A stretch of 64,000 nt of DNA, taken from contig NZ_JAUCZF010000001.1 in the NCBI RefSeq assembly GCF_030373245.1, positions 620,001 through 684,000 of the forward strand. The letters are read 5' to 3'. A program made the translations under genes and the position numbers. Position 1 is the stretch's first letter. The number at the start of each line of letters is the position of its first letter. This document shows positions 1 to 8,969 of the stretch, in pieces. The notes below the pieces were generated by a model. That model did no database searches. It was given only the letters and a program-made list of their open reading frames with translations, and was not told the DNA's origin. Source of the DNA: Hydrogenophaga sp. Lineage in GTDB: Bacteria; Pseudomonadota; Gammaproteobacteria; Burkholderiales; Burkholderiaceae_C.

Positions 1-597
1 CAGCTCGGTGTTGCCGACATAGTCGCCAATGTCGAGCACACCAATGGCCACGTTGGCCAAGCCGCCGGTTGCGAACTGGTAGCTGAAGGCGCCCATCCCG
101 ACGGTAGCCATTGGATCGAGCACGGAAATAACGTTGCCATTGACCGACACAAAACCAACGTCGGCTGGGAATCCGGGTGTGGCAGGCTGCTGAGTGAGCA
201 GGCTGAACCAGAAGTTGAAGTTGATCGCATCACCAGCCATCACGCTGAACGTCTGGCGCATCACAGAGCCCTCGAAGGCTGGACCACCGATATCCAGCCC
301 AAAAGGTGCGACACCTGCAAAGGGTTCAATGAGAGAGATGTCAGCGGCGGAAACACCTGACTTGTTGTCGAGGCCTTCCTCTGCGTTGGGATCCAAAGGA
401 TCGAAGAAGGCAGTGGTCAGCACGGCACGCGGGTTACCTCCTGCAAACAACCCTACCGACACGTCACCCAGCGTATCCCAACCGGTCAGGCCGGAGTCAA
501 ATGTGCCGTTCTGAAAAGTGGTGCTTTGTGCGAAGCTGGGCGCTGACCCTAGGCTAAGTACAGCAGCGGCCAAAGCGATGGCGTGCAGTTTTTTCAT
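1..597 (-). CDS. Exported protein, C-terminus cut by window edge
   Basis: The reading frame stays open from an ATG at 597 to the left edge (199 codons, no stop). It begins with a clear Sec signal peptide (MKKLHAIALAAAVLSLG, cleavage near PSFAQS). The mature part is rich in Gly, Phe, Asp and Asn, with stretches such as NGTFDSGLTGW and GLDIGGPAF that look like a jelly-roll or carbohydrate-binding-like exported domain. AAAAGG sits 7 nt before the ATG. It is downstream of the secreted phosphatase and nuclease genes on the same strand, with about 60 nt between, so it may be their third operon gene. The C-terminus, where a PEP-CTERM or other sorting signal would sit, lies outside the window, so I do not assign a family. 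Confidence 0.7.
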   Translation of the reverse strand, partial: MKKLHAIALAAAVLSLGSAPSFAQSTTFQNGTFDSGLTGWDTLGDVSVGLFAGGNPRAVLTTAFFDPLDPNAEEGLDNKSGVSAADISLIEPFAGVAPFGLDIGGPAFEGSVMRQTFSVMAGDAINFNFWFSLLTQQPATPGFPADVGFVSVNGNVISVLDPMATVGMGAFSYQFATGGLANVAIGVLDIGDYVGNTEL

Positions 598-657
598 GAT
601 GGACCTTTTCGTGAGTGAATGAAATCAGGGAGGTTGTTGAAACGTGTACGGGTTGGA

Positions 658-3015
658 TCACTGCACCAGCGCGACCGGGTCTACGAGGTCGCGACCGGCC
701 TGGAGTTGACGGGCCGTCAGCCCCTTGAGCGTGACAAACGGGCGCGGTACGGCAGGGCCGGCTGATCCGTCGGGATCAATCTCCAAAATGGCACCGCCCA
801 AGGTGTCGACGAAACGCACGTGACCGGTGGCAGCGCCGTTGCCGACGATGCCCAGACCGGCCAGGACAACGGTGAGATCCAGCTTGTCGGCGTAAGGCGT
901 GAAATCGGTGATGGTGTCGCCGGCATCGCGCAGACTGGTGAAGCGGAACTGGTCACCGCCTGCGCCACCCGTGAGCAGATCTGCGCCAGGGCCACCCGAG
1001 ATCACATCGTCGCCAGCGGTTCCGCTCAGTGTGTCGCGCCGCGAGGTCCCGTTGATCACCAGGCCCGGCGTGGGCTGTGCAATCGCCAGATCGATCAGAC
1101 GCCCGTGGCGGTCAAAGGCGTTTTCGCTGCCGTACATGTTGGGTGTGATTTCGTCGCCGTCCACTGCGCTGATGCGCTGCAGGCCGCCGATCGACTTGGA
1201 TGCCTTGATGAAGTTGGCCAGCGCTTCCTGGTAGGTGATCGAATTGACGGTGTTGTTGAACACCACGTTGTTGAAGGCGAAGGGGTAGCCATCGCCACCG
1301 TTGGCGGTGAAGTCGATGGTGGCGAATGAGAAGGTTCGGGGCGACACCACGGCACCGTTGTCGACCAGCACCGTTCCGTCGTCGAGCACGATTCGACGCA
1401 CACGGTCTCCGGTGCCCACCGAAGAGGACACAGCCGCGCTGGCGCGCGCGGTGCGCGTGGTGTCGTAAACCACCGTCATTCCTGCGATCTGCGCAAAGCG
1501 GCCCTGCGCCGAACCGCCCGCGGTCGAAGCGGCTACCGAGTGCTCCAGCAAGTCCTTGAGCTGGGTGGCGTTCATCACCGGCGCGGTCTTGACCAGATTG
1601 GTGAAGGGCAGAACGTTGAAGGTGTCCCCGGTGGTGACGCTGCCGGCAGCCACGCTCACCCGAACACCGCCGCCGTTCTGGATGGCCACGTCTGCACCGC
1701 CAGCGAAGCGCATGGCGTCGGCCACCAGGTTGCCAAGGTTGGTCTCGGCGTTGCGTACCCCCGTCGGGAAGGTGCATGGCGTGGGCGAGCAGGTGTTGCC
1801 TCGCTCCCCGTTGAGCAGCACGGCGCTGGTGCCGATGAGCTCGGCATTGAGCGCAGCGATGAAGGCAGACACCGGAGTGATCACAGCGGCCTCCAAAGCT
1901 GGATCGCCGTCCACCCGGTCAGCATCCGCCAGGGCACCGCTGACGCGGATCATTCTGGTGTCACCCACACTGGTGACTGCTCCGGTGGTGTCGTCGAGGT
2001 TGAGGTTGATCTCGCCCACGTACCGATTGCCGAAATGGCCGGTCACCAGAGGCACAGCCCTGCCGCTGCCGTCATTGGCAATGAACGGGTGGGCGGCGAA
2101 CGAAGGCGCGACGCCGCCATTGATCAGCAGGTCATCGCTGTCGGTCATGAGCTCATGGCCGCCACCGGAAATCACCAGATCCACACCGGTGAGTCCTGGA
2201 ATCATGACGTTGCGCTCATTGGCCGCGTTCTGCAGGTGGCTCATCACGATCACTGCGCCAACGCCTTGGTTGTTGCGCAGATCGTCAATTTCGGCCTGGA
2301 TCAAGGGCAGCAGCGCTTGGAGGTTCTGAAGTTCGCTGTTGCCGGCACTCCAGTTTCTCATGATGCCTGCTGGCGGAGATGAGATGCTGGGAAGCAGCGG
2401 CGTCGTCACACCAATGACAGCCACGTTCTTTCCCCCAGCCGTGGTGAACACCTTGGACGCGCCAATCTTGCCGGTGGCCGCCAGGGCAGCCAGCTCAGGC
2501 GTGACGCTGAAGTCAAGATTGACCGAAAGGTAGGTGCTGCCAGAGACATCGGCAAAGCGAGCGGCCACGGGACCGGTGTTGTCGAGATCGAATTCGTGGT
2601 TGCCAAAAGTGGTGGCATCGATGCCGATCGACCGCGAGGCGATGGCATCGTAGAAGTCCTGCCCGCCATCGGGTGCGGCTGTGCCCAAATTCACAAAGCT
2701 GGAGGTCAGGCGCGGTCCGGGGAGGAAGGAGTCACCCGCGTTGAGTGTGAGCACGGTTCGCCCTGCGGCTGCAGCCGCTGCCTTGCGGCCTTGTACGACG
2801 GTGGCCAGTCGATCGACACCGCCGTAAAAGGAGATGGCCTGTGCCGAGGAATCGCGCAGGTTGCCCTGGGCCGACAGCAGCCACGACTCCTGGTCACCGA
2901 TGTGGAGCACGGTCACGGTCTCGGCCCAGAGCGCCTGAGGTGAGAGCGAAAACAAGGCCATGGAGACGGCGGCAACCGATACCTTGTGACGCCAGTGCTT
3001 GTGGATCATGAACAT
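658..3015 (-). CDS. Secreted 5'-nucleotidase / metallophosphatase with C-terminal RTX module
   Basis: About 785 aa. A signal peptide (ending SPQALWA before ETVTVLHIGD) is followed by a calcineurin-like metallophosphatase domain (residues about 30-330; NAGDS, FGNHEFD, VMSHLQ, SGGGHE) and a 5'-nucleotidase C-terminal domain (about 370-600; NLVADAMR, NGGGVR). The last 130 residues carry RTX-type calcium-binding repeats (GTAGDDVISGGPGADLLTGG) and a tail nearly the same as that of the upstream nuclease. The expected role is release of phosphate from nucleotides outside the cell. The first metal motif reads GDQES where the family usually has ND-x-H, so the histidine is replaced by Glu. I chose the ATG at 3015 because GGAG lies 8 nt upstream; a longer frame to 3120 would overlap the neighbour. 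It follows the nuclease by 55 nt and is probably co-transcribed. Confidence 0.88.
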   Translation of the reverse strand: MFMIHKHWRHKVSVAAVSMALFSLSPQALWAETVTVLHIGDQESWLLSAQGNLRDSSAQAISFYGGVDRLATVVQGRKAAAAAAGRTVLTLNAGDSFLPGPRLTSSFVNLGTAAPDGGQDFYDAIASRSIGIDATTFGNHEFDLDNTGPVAARFADVSGSTYLSVNLDFSVTPELAALAATGKIGASKVFTTAGGKNVAVIGVTTPLLPSISSPPAGIMRNWSAGNSELQNLQALLPLIQAEIDDLRNNQGVGAVIVMSHLQNAANERNVMIPGLTGVDLVISGGGHELMTDSDDLLINGGVAPSFAAHPFIANDGSGRAVPLVTGHFGNRYVGEINLNLDDTTGAVTSVGDTRMIRVSGALADADRVDGDPALEAAVITPVSAFIAALNAELIGTSAVLLNGERGNTCSPTPCTFPTGVRNAETNLGNLVADAMRFAGGADVAIQNGGGVRVSVAAGSVTTGDTFNVLPFTNLVKTAPVMNATQLKDLLEHSVAASTAGGSAQGRFAQIAGMTVVYDTTRTARASAAVSSSVGTGDRVRRIVLDDGTVLVDNGAVVSPRTFSFATIDFTANGGDGYPFAFNNVVFNNTVNSITYQEALANFIKASKSIGGLQRISAVDGDEITPNMYGSENAFDRHGRLIDLAIAQPTPGLVINGTSRRDTLSGTAGDDVISGGPGADLLTGGAGGDQFRFTSLRDAGDTITDFTPYADKLDLTVVLAGLGIVGNGAATGHVRFVDTLGGAILEIDPDGSAGPAVPRPFVTLKGLTARQLQAGRDLVDPVALVQ

Positions 3016-3070
3016 GTGAGGTACTCCGAAACTGAGGTGATGGATGAAACGGGTGAGGTCGATTCGGCGC

Positions 3071-6000
3071 CTAGCGCGGAGACTGGACCTCGGCGGGTAC
3101 CAGGTCGCGCTCCGGGACAAACTGGTTTACCAGCACGCCCGGAAGCAGGGTGAGCACCCGTGGAACGGCCGGACCCGCGAGGCCATCGGGGTCGATCTGC
3201 AGGCTGAGCCCAGCTGCGCTGTTCACCAGGCGCACAAAGCCATCGGACACTGGCCGATCGGTGGTCACGCCCAGGCCTAGCAGCAACCCACCCAGGGCGA
3301 TACGGTCGGTGCCGGGTACGAAGTCGGTGATGCGATCTTGCGCATCGCGCAGACTGTTGTAGACGAAGGTATCTGCACCCACTCCACCAGTCAGCACATC
3401 GGCGCCAGGCCCGCCTGTGATGCGGTCATCGCCCGGCGTGCCGATCAAGGTCTCGCGCAGGGCAGTCCCGTTGACGGTCTTGACCAACGAAAGGCCGATC
3501 AACACCGGATCATGGTCCGAAGATCGGTATGGATCTGCCGAGAAGTAGTCAGGGCCACAGGTGGCACAGGCTGGCTGCCGGAACTCCGTGTTGTAGTCGA
3601 TGATGGAGGGCTCATCGGCGTTGATCGCCCAGGGCGCCGCTCCCGTGACGGCCGCGCTTGTTTCAGCCGTCGTGAGGCCGTGGTCCAGGTAGCCGGCTTC
3701 GCCGTCGAACACGTATGAGTACGCTTGGCTGTCGAAGCGCGCCAGCTGGTCGACCAGACCCGCGCTTGTCAGGCGAAGAATCGGATCTTCTTTGCCATAA
3801 GCGTTGAGGTCGCCCACCACGACCACGTCGGGGTCAGTGCTTCGAAGCTGGTTGATGAAGCCGATCAGCGCGTCGGCCTGCGCGACACGAGTCGGGTTCC
3901 AGCAGCCCTGTCCATCTCCCTGGTCAGCATCGGGATCGCCCGCGGCCGGACAACTGCCTTTGGACTTGAAGTGGTTGACCACGACGGAGAAGCGCTCGCC
4001 ATTGGGCGCAGCAAAGGTTTGCGCCAGCGGCGGCCGGTTGTGAACCGGGCTGGTGTCGCTCAAAGATCCGCCCACCAGGGACAGGCGCGCCGGCTGGTAC
4101 ACCATGGCAACCCGGATCGCATCGGTGCCCGTTCCTTGGACCGGCATTGGCACAGCGGCCCAGCGACCCGCTCCGGCGGCGGCGTTGAGGCGGTTCACCA
4201 GGTCCTGTACCGCGCCGTTGCCGTTGTTTTCGATCTCCATCAAACCCACCACATCGGCACCCAGACCCAGGATCGCTGGCACGATTTTCTGGTGCTGGCG
4301 GGTTAATTCGTCCTCGCTGTCGGCGCCCCGGCAATCGCTTCGGGTGCCACTGGGCAAGCAACCGGGCGAGCCTGCAGCGTCCAGCGTGGTGAAGTAGTTG
4401 AGTACGTTGAAACTGCCTACCTTCACATTGCCGCCGACCGATGGTGGTGTCGCGGGTCTCGGGTTTTCGCGGACGAAGCTCACCGCCCCTGTGGGATGAA
4501 TCTTGTAGTCGCTCAGACCACCCGTGAGGTTGGTCGCCAGCCCGTAGTCGATCACTCCCACCACACCATTGGGCAACAGGTCACCCGCTCGCAAGGTGTC
4601 GTCAGCGCCGAGGTAAGGGGTGGGATTCGGGTTCTGCAGGCTGCTGCCATCGTCAAGCAGGATGCTGCGGCGTGCGTTTTCTTCGGCCAACGCGAGTGCC
4701 TGCAGCGAGTTGGCCGGAAACAGGTTGGTGGGCTTGAACAAGCGACCCTCAGCCGAAAGCGTGACCTGCCCGTAGCGTCCCAGGAAGAAGTTTTGCGACG
4801 CGGTCAACGGCACCTGAATGTCGACCAGCATGCCTTCGAAGCGCTCCAGGTCTCCCTCCGTTGCCTCGGGCAGGAACACCGGTGTGGGCGCGACCGACTG
4901 ACCGGTTGCCAACAAGGTCAAGACCGGTGAGACCAGCTGGGTCGTGGGCCGGTAGCCGAGCGCGCTGCCTGTCGGCGCAAACTCCGCGACCGTGCCGGCT
5001 ACCCGCAGCAGGTTGCCTTCAATGACCGACGCCCCAGGCGCAGCGCCTGTGAAGACGAAAATGCCGTCCGATGTGGCCAGGTCACCGTCACCAACCGGGT
5101 CCTGAACAAAAAATCCGTTGTTCAGCACCTTGGTCACCACACCGCGTGTCGTCACCAGCTGTCCCACCAGCGGGCTGGTGTCTCCAGCTCCCTGAATCTG
5201 CGGAATGGCCGTGGCCTCGGTCACTGCCACCGTGATGTTGCAGACCGCGGTCTGCAACTCGTTGTTCGAAAAACTCAGTTGCAGGGGGTAGTTGCCTGCG
5301 ACAACATCCGGCGCCACCAGCAAGTTGGCGGTGGCGGCATCGCCGTCCGTCAAAGCGGAAGTGAACGCACCAAGTTCGATGCCTGCGAAAGCCGGCCCCA
5401 CCAACGTGGCGGCATTGACAACGCTGTCGACGTCCCTGGCAGAAACCGCGACGCTGGCGCCCAGCCCGGCATCCACCGACACCGTGGCGGGACACTGGGT
5501 GGCGATCGGCTGATTCACGCCGCCGCCCGTCGGCGTTCCAGTGACCGAAATGTCGTCTATCCCCACCCACTCGTCATTGCCGCCCGCGTTGGTGGTGATG
5601 ATGCGAACCTGCACCTCGGCCTGGTTGTCCGCTTCTGCGGGAAGGGTCACCGACACCGGAAAGCTGGCAACCGCCAGGCTGGGTCCGGTGGTGGCATCGG
5701 CCACGAAACCGGCAGGCAGGTTGATGAAATTACCGCTGCCGCCCACTCTGTACTGGATGGCCACAGGCTGGATCGCGTTGTCGGCGGAGCCATCGAGGTC
5801 GCGCAGCAGGTACGACACGCGGACGGCTTGCTGGCCCCGGGTATCCAGGTGAAGCACCAGGGAAGGTGCGTCCGCCGTACCAGAACCGGCAAGGGCGACA
5901 GTGGGGTTGGGCAACACGAAAGCCGTCACACCGCCAGTCGAAAAGCTGTCTGGGCTGGTGGATACGTTGGCGTTGAGGTCAACGACCGCTGTTCCCGTGA

Positions 6001-6250
6001 TCAACACGGTCTGCGGATCAACCCCGGTTGCTGATGTCAGGCCATCACCGCGGTAGCCCACCACACCGGGCACACCGTCCCAGTTGTCGTTCGCGACGAC
6101 AAGGGAAAGACCGCTCCAGTCTTGGCTAAACGGCAGCGGTTGTGCAACGTTGTCGGCATGCGCTGGGAGGCTGAAGCTCAGAAGGGTGAACAGGCTCGCG
6201 CTGCAGAGCCCCGTTCGACGGAAACCGCGCATCCAAGGTGACATGTGCAT
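3071..6250 (-). CDS. ExeM/NucH-family extracellular endonuclease with RTX tail
   Basis: About 1059 aa with a signal peptide (SLFTLLSFSLPAHA). Order of domains: an N-terminal beta-rich region (about 30-240), an Ig-like stretch, an OB-fold-like region near 360-450 (GQLVTTRGVVTKV, GFFVQDP), then an endonuclease/exonuclease/phosphatase domain (about 610-920) with VGSFNVLNYF, MEIENNG, VVGDLNAYGKEDP and SSDHDPVLI, the Mg-dependent nuclease signatures. The C-terminal 130 residues hold RTX repeats (GTPGDDRITGGPGADVLTGG) and match the tail of the downstream phosphatase. Known relatives degrade extracellular DNA. The longest frame starts with GTG at 6292 overlapping its own SD; the ATG at 6250 has AGG 7 nt upstream and gives a cleaner signal peptide, so I prefer it. 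Confidence 0.88.
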   Translation of the reverse strand: MHMSPWMRGFRRTGLCSASLFTLLSFSLPAHADNVAQPLPFSQDWSGLSLVVANDNWDGVPGVVGYRGDGLTSATGVDPQTVLITGTAVVDLNANVSTSPDSFSTGGVTAFVLPNPTVALAGSGTADAPSLVLHLDTRGQQAVRVSYLLRDLDGSADNAIQPVAIQYRVGGSGNFINLPAGFVADATTGPSLAVASFPVSVTLPAEADNQAEVQVRIITTNAGGNDEWVGIDDISVTGTPTGGGVNQPIATQCPATVSVDAGLGASVAVSARDVDSVVNAATLVGPAFAGIELGAFTSALTDGDAATANLLVAPDVVAGNYPLQLSFSNNELQTAVCNITVAVTEATAIPQIQGAGDTSPLVGQLVTTRGVVTKVLNNGFFVQDPVGDGDLATSDGIFVFTGAAPGASVIEGNLLRVAGTVAEFAPTGSALGYRPTTQLVSPVLTLLATGQSVAPTPVFLPEATEGDLERFEGMLVDIQVPLTASQNFFLGRYGQVTLSAEGRLFKPTNLFPANSLQALALAEENARRSILLDDGSSLQNPNPTPYLGADDTLRAGDLLPNGVVGVIDYGLATNLTGGLSDYKIHPTGAVSFVRENPRPATPPSVGGNVKVGSFNVLNYFTTLDAAGSPGCLPSGTRSDCRGADSEDELTRQHQKIVPAILGLGADVVGLMEIENNGNGAVQDLVNRLNAAAGAGRWAAVPMPVQGTGTDAIRVAMVYQPARLSLVGGSLSDTSPVHNRPPLAQTFAAPNGERFSVVVNHFKSKGSCPAAGDPDADQGDGQGCWNPTRVAQADALIGFINQLRSTDPDVVVVGDLNAYGKEDPILRLTSAGLVDQLARFDSQAYSYVFDGEAGYLDHGLTTAETSAAVTGAAPWAINADEPSIIDYNTEFRQPACATCGPDYFSADPYRSSDHDPVLIGLSLVKTVNGTALRETLIGTPGDDRITGGPGADVLTGGVGADTFVYNSLRDAQDRITDFVPGTDRIALGGLLLGLGVTTDRPVSDGFVRLVNSAAGLSLQIDPDGLAGPAVPRVLTLLPGVLVNQFVPERDLVPAEVQSPR

Positions 6251-6424
6251 GGCAAGACCTGACAAAGTCGCTGGGTGCGTGGAATACGTCACCTCTTGGC
6301 TCGATGATGCTCAGGCTGGGTAACGCCACGCGGTGCCAGTTCCCTCAATTTACTGGTCCGAACGGTTCATCTATTTCCCGTTCACGCAAGCATTGGGCCG
6401 CCGGAAAAGCAGCGGCGGTGACGC

Positions 6425-7213
6425 TCAGGGCTGGGCGCCGGCAGACACCGCCTGGCTCAGCACCTGAGCATTGGAGGCGCCGTCAATGCGACCGCCTTTG
6501 GCGTTGAACACAGTGGGCGTGCCCTTGATGCGGTAGTGATCGGCCAGCGCCGCATTGCGATCAAGTGCCGAAAAATCGCAGGCGACGGCAGCCTGGGCGG
6601 GAGGGATGCCCTCCATTACCTCACGCCAGGCCCGGGCGCGATCGCTCGAGCACCAAATCGCCTCATTGAAACTGCGAGACTGAGGGCCAAGAAAGGAAAC
6701 AGGAAACGTGTGCACCACCAAATCCTCCATGGTCAGAAGGGTCTGATGCAGGCGTTTGCAGAATCCACATTGCGGGTCCTCAAAGGTTACGAGCAACCGC
6801 CCGGGAAGCTCGCGCCCGTACACCGTTTTGATGGCGTCACCCAGGTTCAGCTTGCCAACGTCCATCACCGGCGTGATCGACCTTTCGTATGCGGACTTGC
6901 GCTGTGCAGTGAGCGATGTCCTGGCGGCCACATCGACCAGATGGCCCTGAAAGAGATGGCGACCGGAGGCGTCGATGTACAGCACTTCCCCGCGCACGAT
7001 CAACTCGTACCAGCCCGGCATGGGCGCAGGCGCAAAAGCGTCAACCGGCGCACCCACCAGATTGGAAGCGATCGCCTTCAACACATCTAGGTCTACCGCC
7101 TTTTCGGTGGCCTCCGCCTCAGCCCAAGCGGGGTCGACGAACCAAGTCGCCATTGAGGCAGTCAGTGCGCTGCGCAAGGCCGAACGGCGACCGAAGGCTG
7201 GGTTGGATTTCAT
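6425..7213 (-). CDS. DsbC-like periplasmic thiol:disulfide interchange protein
   Basis: About 262 aa. The protein has a DsbC-type N-terminal dimerisation domain (GWYELIVRGEVLYID, HLFQGHLVD) and a thioredoxin fold with the CGFC active site in FEDPQCGFCKRLH and the cis-proline loop KGTPTVF. The role is isomerisation of wrong disulfides in the periplasm, with electrons usually from DsbD. The leader contains GRRSALRSAL, a twin-arginine-like motif before the hydrophobic stretch, which is unusual for DsbC. The ATG at 7213 has AGGA upstream; the longer frame to 7237 lacks a good site. The 170 nt downstream to exeM hold only a weak GC stem without a T-tract. Confidence 0.85.
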   Translation of the reverse strand: MKSNPAFGRRSALRSALTASMATWFVDPAWAEAEATEKAVDLDVLKAIASNLVGAPVDAFAPAPMPGWYELIVRGEVLYIDASGRHLFQGHLVDVAARTSLTAQRKSAYERSITPVMDVGKLNLGDAIKTVYGRELPGRLLVTFEDPQCGFCKRLHQTLLTMEDLVVHTFPVSFLGPQSRSFNEAIWCSSDRARAWREVMEGIPPAQAAVACDFSALDRNAALADHYRIKGTPTVFNAKGGRIDGASNAQVLSQAVSAGAQP

Positions 7214-7308
7214 GAAGGATTCCTGTAAAAAATGCAAAGAGGACTTGACCGCCTTGGGTCATTCGGACAGGCAAGCTGGTGAATTCGGGTGTCTGTATGG
7301 CGCCGGAC

Positions 7309-8778
7309 TTAGGCCCTTCCATACACATCATCGAAACGGACAATGTCGTCCTCACCCAGATAGCCGCCCGATTGCACCTCGATCATTTCGAGCGCAACCT
7401 TGCCCGGGTTCTCGAGCCGATGCGACTTTCCCAGAGGTATGTAGGTAGATTCGTTTTCGGTGAGCAGAAATGTCTTGTCGTCGCAGGTGACCTGCGCAGT
7501 TCCCTTGACCACGATCCAGTGTTCAGCCCGGTGGTGGTGCATCTGCAGAGACAGTGCGGCGCCTGGCAGCACGAGAATTCGCTTGACTTGGAAGCGTTCA
7601 CCCGAGTCCACGCTGTCGAACCAGCCCCAGGGCCGGTGAACCTTCTGGTGGACCTGCCACTCGCTTCGGCCGTGCTCTCGAAGATGCTCCACCACGGCTT
7701 TCACCTGCTGGGCTTTTTCGCGCGGCATCACCAGCACTGCGTCTGGCGTTTCAACAATGACCAGACCGTCAATGCCGCAGCAGGCAACCAACCGGTGCTG
7801 GGAGACGACGAGCGAGTCGCGTGAGTCGATCAACAGCACATCCCCCTGCTGGGCGTTGGCTCGTGCGTCTTTGGGGAGATGGTCCCACACCGCTGACCAG
7901 GATCCAACGTCCGACCACCCTGCATCCAAGGCCACCACGGCTCCTGCGGGCAGTCCAGCGGCGGCTTGGCCCTGTGCAGGGGCCAGGTGTTCCATCACAG
8001 CGTAGTCGACGGATTCGCTGGGTGTGCGTGCGAACGCGCTGGCCGAAACACGCACAAAGTCCATGTCCTCCGAGCGGCCCACCCAGGCTGATGCAACTGC
8101 GGAAGAAATATCTGGCCTACACCGTTGTAGCGCGGCCAGCCACACCGAAGCTCGTAACACGAAAACCCCGGAGTTCCAAAGATAGTCACCTGAATCCAGA
8201 AAGGCTTGTGCCAGCTCCGGCAGGGGTTTTTCGCAAAAGCGCTGGATGGTCCAGGCCTCCTTGGTCATGCGGTCAGCGATCAGTGACCCCCGCTGGATAT
8301 AGCCAAAGCCGGTCTCGGGCGCGCTGGGAGGAACGCCCAGTGCGACCACGGCCCCGCCCCGTGCCAGCGAGATGGCGCGCTGGAGGGCTAAATCCAAGTG
8401 ATCAGGTGCACTCAGCACATGGTCCGAGGGCATCACGACAAGCACCGCATCTTCCCCGCCCTCCAGCGCCTGCAGGGCTGCCAAGGAAAGAGCGGGGGCG
8501 GTGTTGCGCCCCACAGGCTCGAGAATGATTCGTGCCTGATGCCCGATAGCTTCCAGTTGGTGAGCGATCACAAACCGATAGGCTTCTTGACAGACAACGA
8601 GGGTCTGCGCCAATGCGAGCGACGGGCATTGCACGATGCGCGTGAGGGTTCCTTGCAGGAGGGAGTCGCCCCCATCCAAGCTCAGCAATTGCTTGGGATG
8701 GGCGTCGCGAGAAATCGGCCACAGCCTGCTTCCGGACCCACCACAAAGCACCACTGAGAAGACTCGGTCAATCGACAT
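7309..8778 (-). CDS. manC: Mannose-1-phosphate guanylyltransferase / mannose-6-phosphate isomerase
   Basis: About 489 aa, the usual length of bifunctional ManC/AlgA enzymes that make GDP-mannose for exopolysaccharide. The N-terminal nucleotidyltransferase domain shows CGGSGSRLWP, HPKQLL, EPVGRNTAPA, VMPSDHVL, FCEKP and GWSDVGSW. The C-terminal cupin isomerase domain shows RPWGWFDS, LQMHHHRAEHWIVVKGTA and GKSHRLENPG. I set the start at the ATG at 8778 just before SIDRVFSVVLCGG; the frame runs to 8871 but the extra residues are not family-like. It lies divergent from the wcaJ-like gene and has a Pho-box-like site about 40 nt upstream. Confidence 0.92.
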   Translation of the reverse strand: MSIDRVFSVVLCGGSGSRLWPISRDAHPKQLLSLDGGDSLLQGTLTRIVQCPSLALAQTLVVCQEAYRFVIAHQLEAIGHQARIILEPVGRNTAPALSLAALQALEGGEDAVLVVMPSDHVLSAPDHLDLALQRAISLARGGAVVALGVPPSAPETGFGYIQRGSLIADRMTKEAWTIQRFCEKPLPELAQAFLDSGDYLWNSGVFVLRASVWLAALQRCRPDISSAVASAWVGRSEDMDFVRVSASAFARTPSESVDYAVMEHLAPAQGQAAAGLPAGAVVALDAGWSDVGSWSAVWDHLPKDARANAQQGDVLLIDSRDSLVVSQHRLVACCGIDGLVIVETPDAVLVMPREKAQQVKAVVEHLREHGRSEWQVHQKVHRPWGWFDSVDSGERFQVKRILVLPGAALSLQMHHHRAEHWIVVKGTAQVTCDDKTFLLTENESTYIPLGKSHRLENPGKVALEMIEVQSGGYLGEDDIVRFDDVYGRA

Positions 8779-8818
8779 ACTCACTCGCTCGGTTAAAGCT
8801 GGCGAGCCTATGCAGCGC

Positions 8819-8838
8819 ACGTGAAAACGGAATGACAG
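8819..8838 (-). promoter_or_regulatory. Pho-box-like site upstream of manC
   Basis: On the minus strand the 20 bases read CTGTCATTCCGTTTTCACGT. This fits the two 7-base half-sites with 4-base spacer of PhoB boxes and resembles the phoA-type pattern CTGTCAT-N4-TTGTCAC. It ends about 40 nt before the manC ATG. PhoB binding is inferred. Confidence 0.5.
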
Positions 8839-8969
8839 GTGGTTGCCATCACCCGAACGGCTCATGCTCACCGGGGTGGCACGCCAATGTCACAAACAAT
8901 CGCTAGATTGAAATCTTCGACCTGAAGGCTACGCCACCTGCAGGCTCCGCTCGGTACTCAAGAACCCAG

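Noticed and set aside
6251-6424. Pho-box upstream of exeM
   Set aside because: Half-sites like TTCAT and TTCAC occur but are 15 bases apart rather than 11.
6395-6425. Terminator after dsbC
   Set aside because: CCGCCG/CGGCGG stem exists but no T-tract and a loose loop.
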